From: Methanococcus vannielii SB
GTDB taxonomy: Archaea > AGJL01 > Methanococci > Methanococcales > Methanococcaceae
Assembly (NCBI RefSeq): GCF_000017165.1
Contig: NC_009634.1
Span: forward strand, 1,656,049 to 1,720,048
Length of the DNA: 64,000 nt
Direction of reading: 5' to 3'
The notes beneath the pieces are model-generated. The model made no database searches, was not told the origin of the DNA, and saw nothing but the letters and a program-made list of their open reading frames with translations. The translations under genes were made by a program, and so were the position numbers. How positions within the stretch are numbered: position 1 is the first letter of the stretch; the number at the start of each line of letters is the position of its first letter. Of the stretch, positions 43,027 through 51,224 are shown piece after piece.

Positions 43027-43227
43027 AATTTCACTTTAAAATATTTTTTAAGTTATTATTCCATTTAGACTTTTTTTTGAAATTTATTGCAAAAAATAGT
43101 TCCAAATACGATTAAATGCATTAAAAATATGGGGATATAAATTTAATTAGTATATCACCCTTTTTTAAAACTAATGAGTATTGAGTTATTGGTAAAGATT
43201 TCAAATGTTTTCATAGGGAAACAATTA

Positions 43228-43695
43228 TTAATTATTTTTTCCATTGGAAAGCTGCCGCTTATTCATTTTAGGAACTTTATCCCTTATTTCTTCAAGTTTT
43301 TCGGGATTATTAATTAAGTCCTGAATCAATTGGATTTTTTCTTCAATTCTCCCATTAGTCTGCTCTTTTTCACAATTTTTGTACTTTTCTTCGAGGACTA
43401 AAAGTTCACTTTTAAGTGCGTCTTGAATTTCTTCATAAGTCATATTTTCAAAATTTATAAAATGAAACTTTTTAAAGTTCAAAGTTTTGTTGTATTCTTC
43501 TTTATTTTCGTTCTTAACCTTTTCAAAGGTAAGGTTTTTGAATTCTTGACTTTCTTTATAAGTCATATTTTCAAAGTTTAAATGACCATATTTACCTTTA
43601 AATTCCCTATTTTCAGCATTCTGCATTGCAGGGTATGCAAAAACTACGGAAATTAGTGCAAGTGATATAATGGCCCCTAACACTATCTTTTTCAT
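43228..43695 (-). CDS. Small exported protein with internal repeat
   Basis: A 155-residue protein with a signal peptide (IVLGAIISLALISVVFAYP). A motif NFENMTYxExQ occurs twice, near residues 40-51 and 75-86, and a charged coiled-coil-like tail follows. TTGGAG precedes the ATG. It lies upstream of the ABC exporter genes on the same strand and might be a substrate or envelope stress protein. Not recognised. Confidence 0.6.
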   Translation of the reverse strand: MKKIVLGAIISLALISVVFAYPAMQNAENREFKGKYGHLNFENMTYKESQEFKNLTFEKVKNENKEEYNKTLNFKKFHFINFENMTYEEIQDALKSELLVLEEKYKNCEKEQTNGRIEEKIQLIQDLINNPEKLEEIRDKVPKMNKRQLSNGKNN

Positions 43696-44298
43696 ATTAT
43701 CGCTCCAATTTTTCCCTTTATCTTCTTAGCTTTTTTTACACGTTTTAGTCAAATGGGTATAATTTGGGTATGGATTTTATTTTGGCATGTTTGTAAGTTT
43801 AGTTGGAAATTATTGGAATCTATAATTTCCCAATAAGTTATTTCCAATTAATACAAGCTAATTTTTTAAGGGAGATTATATTTTGAAAGCAGTGATTTCA
43901 AACTGCTTCATGTATCCATTAACGGAACGTAATAAGTAAGTATTTCAAAACAGTTATCAAAAGATATGGAACAGTATTTTGAGGAATGATTACAAGGATA
44001 ATCATATAACTGATATCTAAAACTTGTTAAATTATTTAAAAAAATAGTTTAAACCTTTTTTAAATTAAAAAAACTGTTTTTAAATCTTTTTGAAAATAAA
44101 TTAAGGTTTTATTTTAAAAATTCAGGATAAGAAATCTATTTTTTTAAGTATTCAAATCTTATTTTTTTAAGTTTGTATATATGTAGCATAAAAACAATAT
44201 AAAAAATTTTAATCCGTTCCATTATATGGAACAATGGTTTCACGTTATTTTGATATACTCTTTAATCAATTATTTAATAAAAAAAACTGGTAGACATA
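43696..44298. other. 600-bp gene-free region
   Basis: AT-rich sequence between divergent genes. It contains an 18-codon frame (43883-43939, TTG start with GGGAGA upstream), too short to trust, and the GTTCCAT palindrome at 44216-44232. Nothing else is recognised; it could hold gene remnants or a long leader. Confidence 0.5.
44216..44232. promoter_or_regulatory. GTTCCAT palindrome upstream of the sensor/regulator genes
   Basis: GTTCCAT-TAT-ATGGAAC, 17 bp, perfect arms, 67 bp before the start at 44299. An ATGGAAC half-site also occurs near 43968. It is a likely operator, possibly for the membrane winged-helix protein encoded downstream. Confidence 0.5.
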
Positions 44299-45027
44299 AT
44301 GAAAAAAATATTAAGTATATTTATAATACTTTTAAGCTTAGGGGTCATAATCGGGTTAATGGTGCCATTTAACATGTTTTATGGTGAAAAAGATGTATTT
44401 ATAATAACTAATTTTGAAGAAATACCTAAATTTAATCCTTATGGGGATAACCCGTTATCTGAAAAACAGAAAATGGCAATTGAAATTGCTATTTCAAATG
44501 AAAATGTTTCAAAATATTTAAATGAATATAAACTTCTTCCTGGAACTTTACTAATTAAAGAAGATTTTGAAAAGTATGGCCCAGATTACAAGGGAATTTT
44601 ACTTTTAAAAAATAAGGAAATAGTTTATGTTTTAGTTGATACAACATATAGTAATGTAGTTGATATAAAAAAGTATAGTTTAGATGAATTTATGGCTAAA
44701 ACAGCTGTTATCGAACAAAATGGGGGATATTTAGAAATTAAGGTTACCGGATTTACTGAAGATGAATTAAACTCTGTTGAAGAAGTGCTTCAAAACGATC
44801 CGAGGACGAAAGGTCTTTTGAAAGGTAAGAATTATACGTTAGTTATTCAGGATATTGTATATATAAATGATCAAAAGCTTCAAAATGTATCTCAGGCAAT
44901 GGTAATTTTAGATATTGAAAACGGCCAAAGGTATGTAGTATTGATAGACCTTACAGAAAAAAAAGTGTTCAGAATTGGAAAACCAATGAATCGTAAGTTT
45001 GGGAATAATCATGAGTCCAAAAGTTAA
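44299..45027 (+). CDS. Membrane-anchored extracytoplasmic protein, possible sensor
   Basis: A 242-residue protein with one N-terminal hydrophobic helix (ILSIFIILLSLGVIIGLMVPF) and an extracytoplasmic body of two similar mixed alpha/beta parts reminiscent of PepSY-like units (one with YSLDEFMAK, another with YVVLIDLTEKKVFRIG). It overlaps the winged-helix gene downstream by 17 bp. It is probably its signalling partner (inference). No established family assigned. Confidence 0.6.
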   Translation: MKKILSIFIILLSLGVIIGLMVPFNMFYGEKDVFIITNFEEIPKFNPYGDNPLSEKQKMAIEIAISNENVSKYLNEYKLLPGTLLIKEDFEKYGPDYKGILLLKNKEIVYVLVDTTYSNVVDIKKYSLDEFMAKTAVIEQNGGYLEIKVTGFTEDELNSVEEVLQNDPRTKGLLKGKNYTLVIQDIVYINDQKLQNVSQAMVILDIENGQRYVVLIDLTEKKVFRIGKPMNRKFGNNHESKS

Positions 45028-45658
45028 AATTTTTTTATATATGCTAATATTTATAGTTTCAGTTGTAGTATTAACGTCAAAATTCTTGTATCCTCCAAAT
45101 ATACAGGTAATAGTTCAAGCTGATACCACTTATATTCAAGAAGTTCCAAATGTATACACAATCTATGATTGCATCATCATGGTTTTATCATCATTTTTAT
45201 TAGCAATAAGTACCACGCTAATTTATTTTACATTAAAAGAGTTAGAGACGCCCGAATCCAAAAATACCGGAAATATTACTTTAAACGATTTATCTGAATT
45301 AAATGAACATATTGGAAATATAATTTCTTTAAAAGTGGAAAGCGAAATTAAGAAAGGAACTGAAAACATTGAAAATTTAAATATGGAAGAACCATCTAAA
45401 AAAGCGATAAATAATGATAAAAAAGAGTTAGAAGACGCTGAAAAAATTCAAAAGTTGGTAAATATATTAAAAGGAAATGAAAAAACAATTATAACTGTTT
45501 TAATGAATCATGGTGAAATGACACAAAGGGAGCTTTTTGAACGGACTAAAATTCCAAAATCAACACTTTCAAGAACATTATCTGATTTAGAACTTAGGGG
45601 CATAATTTTACGATATGATCACGGCATAAGTAAAAAAGTAAAATTAAACAAGCTATAA
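45011..45658 (+). CDS. Membrane-anchored winged-helix regulator
   Basis: A 215-residue protein with two N-terminal transmembrane helices (about 5-25 and 50-72), a charged linker and a C-terminal winged helix: KTIITVLMNHGEMTQRELFERTKIPKSTLSRTLSDLELRGIILRYDHG. This is the layout of archaeal one-component membrane regulators. The ATG at 45011 with GGGA upstream is preferred to a TTG 12 bases earlier. It likely responds to the co-encoded extracytoplasmic protein. Confidence 0.8.
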   Translation: MSPKVKIFLYMLIFIVSVVVLTSKFLYPPNIQVIVQADTTYIQEVPNVYTIYDCIIMVLSSFLLAISTTLIYFTLKELETPESKNTGNITLNDLSELNEHIGNIISLKVESEIKKGTENIENLNMEEPSKKAINNDKKELEDAEKIQKLVNILKGNEKTIITVLMNHGEMTQRELFERTKIPKSTLSRTLSDLELRGIILRYDHGISKKVKLNKL

Positions 45659-45690
45659 TTTTTTAAATATCGTTAACTTAAATTATTTTA

Positions 45691-45912
45691 TTAACTTACA
45701 TTAATCTTAGATATTTTTTCACAAGTTTCTGATGAAAGGTTAAGTAATGAGTTACTAGTCTGGTTTGCGGTTTTTCCAGCCCCTGTATCGGAATATTTTG
45801 AATTTAATACATAAAAATAACTTGCAACTACAGAAACTACTACTGCACCTGCAACTAAAATTCCAATTTCCATTGAAACCTGCCCTGTTTTAGAAGATAT
45901 TTTTTTAAACAT
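45691..45912 (-). CDS. Type IV pilin-like protein with class III signal peptide
   Basis: A 73-residue prepilin: basic leader MFKKISSKTG, then QVSMEIGILVAGAVVVSVVASYF. The G|QxSxE motif matches the EppA-type prepilin peptidase site of Methanococcus pilins, with cleavage after Gly10. The hydrophobic helix would form the pilus core. GGGGAA precedes the ATG. It converges on the regulator operon. Confidence 0.85.
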   Translation of the reverse strand: MFKKISSKTGQVSMEIGILVAGAVVVSVVASYFYVLNSKYSDTGAGKTANQTSNSLLNLSSETCEKISKINVS

Positions 45913-46028
45913 AATTTCCCCGACATAAAAAACAATTATTAAACTTTCAAAACATGTTTAATAATATCTTCTAAATCCTATATATATTGTAATATAAACG
46001 TTAATAACAATAAATTTAAAAAGAGTTT

Positions 46029-47081
46029 TTAAACTATTTTAAACCGTCTTTTAGTTAGATTTGCAAGTTTTACAAGACTTAACATTATTGGAACTTCGAC
46101 TAATACTCCAACCGTAGTTGCAAGAGCGGCTCCACTTTCAATTCCAAAAAGCGAGATTGCAACTGCAACCGCAAGTTCGAAGAAATTACTTGCGCCAATA
46201 AATGATGCTGGGGCACAAACATTATGTGGAAGTTTCCACTTAAATCCCCACATATATGATATTCCAAATATAAAATACGTCTGTATAATTAATGGAATTG
46301 CAATTAATAAAATATACAAAGGATTATTTAAAATTAAATCCCCCTGAAATGAGAATAATAGAATTAAAGTCAATAGTAACCCAAAAACTGAAATATTATT
46401 TAATTTTGGAATAAATCTTTTTTCAAACCATTCTATCCCCTTATTTTTTAAAAAGTATATTCTTGAGGAGTATCCAAAAACTAAAGGTATTACAACATAC
46501 AAAATTACGGAAATAAATAACGTGTCATAGGGAACTGGAATATTACTTAAACCCATTAAAAGTCCAACAATTGGTGCAAAAGCTATTAAAATAATTAAAT
46601 TATTTGTTGAAACTTGTAGTAATGTATAAAGAGGATCTCCTTTTGAAAGGTGAGACCAAACAAATACCATTGCAGTACAAGGTGCTGCTCCAAGAAGTAT
46701 TGCGCCTGCAACATATTCTTTTGCAAGTTCTAGCGGTAATAATTCAAGATATCCTGAAAATAATGTTACAAGGAAAAAGTATGCAATTAAAAACATACTA
46801 AATGGTTTTATTAGCCAGTTTATTATCCAAGTGATTGAAAGACCTTTAAATAAGTGAGATTTACCTAAATTTTTAACTGCAGAAAAGTCTATTTTAACCA
46901 TCATTGGGTATATCATAAACCATATTAATACTGCAATAGGAATATTAACTCCCGATAATGTAATATTTGATAGGTACATTGGTAAATCCGGTAAAAATTT
47001 TCCAAGCAGTATTCCAAAAATAATACATAAAAATACCCAAAATGAAAGATACTTTTCAAAAAAACCGATATTTTTTGCCAT
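46029..47081 (-). CDS. ACR3-type arsenite efflux transporter
   Basis: A 350-residue protein with about ten helices of the ACR3 (bile acid/Na symporter-like) family. The signature AAPCTAMVFVWSHLSKGDP contains the essential Cys, and GAALATTVGVLVEVPIMLSLV is typical of the C-terminal part. It exports arsenite produced by the nearby ArsC. GGTGGATGA precedes the ATG. The thioredoxin-like gene lies 13 bp upstream. Confidence 0.92.
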   Translation of the reverse strand: MAKNIGFFEKYLSFWVFLCIIFGILLGKFLPDLPMYLSNITLSGVNIPIAVLIWFMIYPMMVKIDFSAVKNLGKSHLFKGLSITWIINWLIKPFSMFLIAYFFLVTLFSGYLELLPLELAKEYVAGAILLGAAPCTAMVFVWSHLSKGDPLYTLLQVSTNNLIILIAFAPIVGLLMGLSNIPVPYDTLFISVILYVVIPLVFGYSSRIYFLKNKGIEWFEKRFIPKLNNISVFGLLLTLILLFSFQGDLILNNPLYILLIAIPLIIQTYFIFGISYMWGFKWKLPHNVCAPASFIGASNFFELAVAVAISLFGIESGAALATTVGVLVEVPIMLSLVKLANLTKRRFKIV

Positions 47082-47094
47082 TTTTCATCCACCA

Positions 47095-47331
47095 TTAATA
47101 TAGTTTAGATAATTCTTCTTTGATTTCTTCAACACCGGGGACTTTTCCTTCAAATATTACTCCCTCGTTAACCGCAATTCCGGGAGTTATCATTACATAT
47201 TCTGAAATTTCGGCAATATCTGTAACTTTTACAATTTCAGCATTAATTTTAAGTTCATCAACCGCTTTTTTTACATTTTTGTAAACTTCAGTACATTTTT
47301 TACATCCTGTTCCAAATATTTTTATGTCCAT
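47095..47331 (-). CDS. Small thioredoxin/glutaredoxin-like protein
   Basis: A 78-residue redox-active disulfide protein: MDIKIFGTGCKKCTEVYKNV, with active-site C10-x-x-C13 and the conserved Pro in MITPGIAVN. Such small thioredoxins occur beside arsenic permeases and may regenerate ArsC. GGAG precedes the ATG. It lies between ACR3 and arsC. Confidence 0.88.
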   Translation of the reverse strand: MDIKIFGTGCKKCTEVYKNVKKAVDELKINAEIVKVTDIAEISEYVMITPGIAVNEGVIFEGKVPGVEEIKEELSKLY

Positions 47332-47380
47332 AGTTTTACTCCTTATTTTTTATAATCTATAATATTTTATTATTGTTATT

Positions 47381-47455
47381 TTTCTAGCTAAACACATTTT
47401 TTATTATTTATACTTCTTTTTCTAGCTAAACACATTTTTTATTATTTATACTTCT
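47381..47455. repeat. Perfect 37-bp tandem duplication at the end of arsC
   Basis: The 37 bases at 47381-47417, beginning TTTCTAGCTAAACACATT, are repeated exactly at 47419-47455 after a single T. The second copy includes the arsC stop codon and last codons. Perfect identity points to a recent duplication. Confidence 0.85.
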
Positions 47456-47853
47456 AATTTTAAAAGTTCTTCAACTTTTATTTTTATTTCATCCCTAATT
47501 TTTCGATAGACTTCAATTTCTTTTCCTGAAGGATCTTCAATATTCCATAAAATATGTTTTTTTGCATTAACGATTGGACAAGAATCAATACAGCCAAGGG
47601 TAACTAAAATATCGATATTTTCAATTTTTTTAAGAAGTTCCAAAATAGTTTCCGGCTTTTTTTTAATCGTTAACCCTAATTCTTCCATAACAGTTACTAC
47701 TTTTTCGTCAAACTGTTCTGTTTTTTCAAGACCTGCACTGTATGCATTTAATCCTAAACTTTTAGCAAAAGATTCAGCCATAACGCTTCTCCTTTTATTA
47801 TGGATGCAAACAAAAGCTATTTTCTCACTTTTCAATTTTAATGGAATATCCAA
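47446..47853 (-). CDS. arsC: ArsC, arsenate reductase of the low-molecular-weight phosphatase type
   Basis: A 135-residue protein with the CX5R loop CIHNKRR (C16-R22), the AGL turn YSAGLEK and Cys residues in LGCIDSC that act in thioredoxin-coupled reduction. It reduces arsenate to arsenite for export by ACR3. The start is TTG with GGTGA six bases ahead. Two palindromes lie 43-93 bp upstream. Confidence 0.9.
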   Translation of the reverse strand: MDIPLKLKSEKIAFVCIHNKRRSVMAESFAKSLGLNAYSAGLEKTEQFDEKVVTVMEELGLTIKKKPETILELLKKIENIDILVTLGCIDSCPIVNAKKHILWNIEDPSGKEIEVYRKIRDEIKIKVEELLKLEV

Positions 47854-47895
47854 GTTTTCACCAAAAAGGTTAATTAATAACTATCAATATATTTT

Positions 47896-47946
47896 AAACT
47901 ATATTTATAGTTTTCGATATATCAATATATATTGGTATATATTGAT
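47896..47946. promoter_or_regulatory. Two palindromic operators upstream of arsC
   Basis: AAACTATA-TT-TATAGTTT at 47896-47913 and ATCAATATATA-TTGG-TATATATTGAT at 47921-47946 both have perfect arms. Arsenic operons are usually controlled by ArsR-type repressors that bind such inverted repeats; no arsR gene lies next to this operon. Confidence 0.65.
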
Positions 47947-48000
47947 TTATTTTTAAAATATTTAAATATTCAAATATTTTTAAGTATGGTATAAATAAAA

Positions 48001-48109
48001 TAAATTTAAAATAAGTTTTAAAAATAAATTTAAAATAAGTTTTAAAAATAAATTTAAAATAAGTTTTAAAAATAAATTTAAAATAAGTTTTAAAAATAAA
48101 TTTAAAATT
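48001..48109. repeat. 24-bp AT-rich tandem repeat, about 4.5 copies
   Basis: The unit TAAATTTAAAATAAGTTTTA plus AAAA is repeated at 48001, 48025, 48049 and 48073 without mismatch, with a partial fifth copy from 48097. It lies between the arsC promoter and the end of the SulP gene. Its length probably varies between strains. Confidence 0.9.
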
Positions 48110-48156
48110 GAAGTTATTTTTATATTTTAAATTTATTTTTTATTACCTATATTTTT

Positions 48157-49815
48157 TTATTTTGGACATGCATTTAGTTCAGGATGCCTTTTTTTCACGA
48201 CTTTCTTTGCAAATTCTAGTGCAGTATCGATATTCTCACAAAAATGCTCTTTACCAATTTTTTCAGTTAGTCCACATTTTTCAAACTTGTGAGTTAGTAT
48301 TTCATTAGCTCCAGAAATAATTAGTTCGATATTTTGTTTTTTACAGGATTCAACAAATTCTTCAAAGTTTTTTATTCCCGTAGCATCAATTATTGGAACG
48401 TGCCTCATACGCAGTATTATTGCAGTAGGTTTTCTTTTTGTAACGACATCAAGGGTACTCTTAAATTTATCGGCAATTCCAAAGAAAAATGGCCCATTTA
48501 CTTCATAAACTTCTATACATGGCGGCACATCTTTTAGTGTAATTGAATGAGGGTCTTCTTCAGGTGAAAGTTTGCTGACCTTTGAAATCTCGCTAACTTC
48601 AATTAGCCTTTGTATAAATACTAATACTGCAAGTACCATTCCAGCTTGGATTGCAACGTTTAAATTTATGAACACCGTTAAAAGAAACGTTACTAGTAAA
48701 ACCAAACTGTCTCTTTTTGGCGCAGTAAATAATATTGATTTAAAATGCTTTATCTCTGACATGTTCCATGCAACAATTACTAAAATTGCAGAAAGTGTTG
48801 CAAGAGGTATTTTAATAATTAAAGGTGCTAAAATAAGCATGAATACAAATAACATTACTGCATGGGTTATTCCAGAAATTCTTGAAGTTGCTCCTGCTTT
48901 GATGTTTGTTGCAGTACGTGCAAGGGCGCCTGTTGCAGGAATTCCTCCAAAGATTACTGAAAAAATGTTTGCAAATCCCTGCCCTATAAGTTCTTTGTTT
49001 GACTTGTGTTTATCTCCAGTCATGCCATCAGCTACAACAGCACAGAGTAATGACTCTATTGCACCTAAAAACGCAATAGATAAGGCACTTGGAAACAAAT
49101 GTTCTATTTTTTCAAGCGTTATTTCTGGAATCATTGGCATCGGAATTACGTTTGGGATCTGGCCGAATTTTGATTCTATTGTTTCAACAGGTAAATTAAA
49201 TATATTTACTAGTAAAATACTCGCTATTATTGCAATAATTGGCCCAGGAATATTTTTAACAATTTTTTTTGAATGAATTATTAAAACTACTGAAATTAAT
49301 GATAGTATCAGTGCATAAGGATTTATTGATGAAATGTGTGAAATATATAAAAACCATTGATCAATGAATTTTGCAGGAACGCTTTCTAAACTCAGCCCAA
49401 AGAAGTCTTTTATCTGCGAAGAAAATATAATTACTGCAATTCCCGATGTAAATCCCATTGTAACCGGATATGGTATATATTTAATAATACTTCCAAGTTT
49501 TAGTATCCCCATTAATATTAAAAGTAGCCCTGCAATTATTGTTGCAATTACGAGTCCTTCATAGCCGTGAGTTACGACAATGCTATATAATATAACTACA
49601 AAAGCTCCAGTTGGCCCACCTATTTGGTATTTGCTCCCTCCAAATAGTGAAATAAGTAGCCCTGCAATTATTGCAGTAAAAAGACCTTTTTCAGGTGAAA
49701 CGCCTGATGCTATTGCAAAAGCCATTGCAAGGGGCAGTGCGACAATTGCAACAGTAGTTCCTGCAAACAAATCTGCTCGAATATTTTCAAATTTTATGTT
49801 TTGATTTAGTTTCAT
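48157..49815 (-). CDS. SulP family anion transporter with STAS domain
   Basis: A 552-residue SulP permease with about 10-12 helices (start FAGTTVAIVALPLAMAFAIASGV, typical SulP helix 1) and a C-terminal STAS domain from about residue 435 (VYEVNGPFFFGIADKF ... PIIDATGIKNFEEF). SulP proteins move sulfate, bicarbonate or related anions; the substrate is undecided. An extra Cys/His-rich end (HFCEN, HPELNACPK) is notable. It is monocistronic. Confidence 0.92.
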   Translation of the reverse strand: MKLNQNIKFENIRADLFAGTTVAIVALPLAMAFAIASGVSPEKGLFTAIIAGLLISLFGGSKYQIGGPTGAFVVILYSIVVTHGYEGLVIATIIAGLLLILMGILKLGSIIKYIPYPVTMGFTSGIAVIIFSSQIKDFFGLSLESVPAKFIDQWFLYISHISSINPYALILSLISVVLIIHSKKIVKNIPGPIIAIIASILLVNIFNLPVETIESKFGQIPNVIPMPMIPEITLEKIEHLFPSALSIAFLGAIESLLCAVVADGMTGDKHKSNKELIGQGFANIFSVIFGGIPATGALARTATNIKAGATSRISGITHAVMLFVFMLILAPLIIKIPLATLSAILVIVAWNMSEIKHFKSILFTAPKRDSLVLLVTFLLTVFINLNVAIQAGMVLAVLVFIQRLIEVSEISKVSKLSPEEDPHSITLKDVPPCIEVYEVNGPFFFGIADKFKSTLDVVTKRKPTAIILRMRHVPIIDATGIKNFEEFVESCKKQNIELIISGANEILTHKFEKCGLTEKIGKEHFCENIDTALEFAKKVVKKRHPELNACPK

Positions 49816-49970
49816 ATGGCTTTATCCCTCGTTTAATACGCTTATAGCTGTTATATGTGATTTTTTTGGATTATTAAGAGTATCATACTTAGTATTTAAA
49901 GTTATTTACAGACTATAAACGAGGTAAAAATGGCCATATAATCAATTAGCTATTAGTAATAAACAATTAA

Positions 49971-50006
49971 TGCCAAAAATTGGTATGAATCTGCCAAAAA
50001 TTGGTA
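49971..50006. promoter_or_regulatory. Two identical TGCCAAAAATTGGTA sites ahead of the MNT/HEPN operon
   Basis: The 15-base sequence occurs at 49971-49985 and 49992-50006, with a 21-bp period (two helical turns). Each contains the palindrome CCAA-AAA-TTGG. They end 34 bp before the first start codon. The HTH-bearing antitoxin encoded next is the obvious ligand. Confidence 0.65.
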
Positions 50007-50040
50007 AGATATAAATACGATAAAACATAACTTAGAGAAT

Positions 50041-50658
50041 ATGAACTCAATTGATAAAATTTACCGAGCATACTATACATCAAAGAAAAATCCACTATAT
50101 TTTAGCGAATTAAAAGAATTAACTGGACTTTCGAATAGTTCGCTTCAAAATAGCTTAAAAAAACTTGAATCTGAAAAACAAGTAAAAAAGATTAAGGAAA
50201 AGTCAAATACCTTTTATCTACTTAAAAATTCAAAAAAAACAGTATTTAAATTTTCAGAAATTGATGTGGAACGTTTCCAAAAATTAAACAGGAATGTAAG
50301 GGCACCAATACAAGAACTAATTGAAAATTCGCCAAAACAGCTTTCTTTTATATTATTATTTGGTTCTGCTTCAAGAAAGAAAGAAACTGAAGATAGTGAT
50401 ATTGATTTAATGGTAGTAACTTATTCATTTTCAGATTTAGAACTTAAAAATAAGTATAAAGAAGAATTAGATGCTTTTTTTGAGATGGCAAAATCAAAAG
50501 CGGAAGTTATATCGTTATACCCAATCAATATAGTATTGGTTGAATTAGATTTTTTCATGAAGTCAAAAGATCACCTCGTAAATCAGGCTAAATTAACAGG
50601 TTTTCCAGTTTTTGGACATCAAAATTATCACGAGGCAGTTTTAAATGTTAAACGTTGA
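50041..50658 (+). CDS. HTH-MNT nucleotidyltransferase, probable antitoxin
   Basis: A 205-residue protein with an N-terminal winged helix (1-62: YFSELKELTGLSNSSLQNSLKKLE) and a minimal nucleotidyltransferase domain with LLFGSASRKKETEDSDIDLMV (GS at 108-109, D120, D122). In MNT/HEPN pairs the MNT protein acts as antitoxin, often by AMPylating the HEPN toxin. It overlaps the HEPN gene by 14 bp and probably represses its own operon through the repeats upstream. Confidence 0.85.
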   Translation: MNSIDKIYRAYYTSKKNPLYFSELKELTGLSNSSLQNSLKKLESEKQVKKIKEKSNTFYLLKNSKKTVFKFSEIDVERFQKLNRNVRAPIQELIENSPKQLSFILLFGSASRKKETEDSDIDLMVVTYSFSDLELKNKYKEELDAFFEMAKSKAEVISLYPINIVLVELDFFMKSKDHLVNQAKLTGFPVFGHQNYHEAVLNVKR

Positions 50659-51157
50659 AGAATATTTTAAAAATAAGTCAAAACTCGAAAGAAATTATGA
50701 ATTCCACATTTCAAAAAAGACTCTATCCTATGAATCCCATGCAAAGTCCCTAGTTAATGCCCACGTAGATAAAGCAAAGCACAATCTTTCATTTGTAAAC
50801 AATAATTTAAAATATCCAGAATATAACGATTGGAGCGTTGTTGGGCTTTATTATGCAGCATATCATGCAGCACTATCCCTTCTTGCAAAAAAGAATTTTA
50901 TCTCAAAAAGCCATAATGCAACAGTTGTTTTTTTAATAAGGCACTATACGAAAGAATTTAGCGAAAAAGATATTCAATTAATTGATGAACTCTTAATTAC
51001 TAAAAAAGATTTGGCTTTTTACACGGCACTGCGTTCAGAACGACAAAATGCAAGCTATTCAACAGATATAATGTTTGGCCAAAATAAAGTTAGGGAACTT
51101 TTAAAAAAGACAGTAGAGTTTGTAAATAAGGTTGATGACATACTTGAAGAAATTTAG
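50645..51157 (+). CDS. HEPN domain protein, probable toxin
   Basis: A 170-residue helical HEPN protein: VVGLYYAAYHAALSLLAKK forms the typical helix, and LRSERQNASYS contains the RxxxxY-type motif at the place of the usual Rx4-6H ribonuclease motif. It is translated after the MNT antitoxin. An RNA-cleaving role is inferred from the pairing; the missing His may mean reduced or altered activity. Confidence 0.8.
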   Translation: MLNVEEYFKNKSKLERNYEFHISKKTLSYESHAKSLVNAHVDKAKHNLSFVNNNLKYPEYNDWSVVGLYYAAYHAALSLLAKKNFISKSHNATVVFLIRHYTKEFSEKDIQLIDELLITKKDLAFYTALRSERQNASYSTDIMFGQNKVRELLKKTVEFVNKVDDILEEI

Positions 51158-51224
51158 CTTCACTTATGTTTTTAGTTTAATTTAAAAATAGTTATATTTT
51201 AAAATAATTATGAGATTTTAATAA

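Noticed and set aside
43883..43939. 18-codon leader peptide
   Set aside because: It has a ribosome-binding-site-like sequence, but is too short to trust and shows no attenuator-like structure.
48001..48109. Possible CRISPR array
   Set aside because: The 24-bp units are contiguous with no spacers between them and no cas genes are near.
48572..49276. Long frame of 234 codons opposite the SulP gene
   Set aside because: It is the antisense shadow of a clear 552-residue transporter and has no ribosome-binding site or family features.
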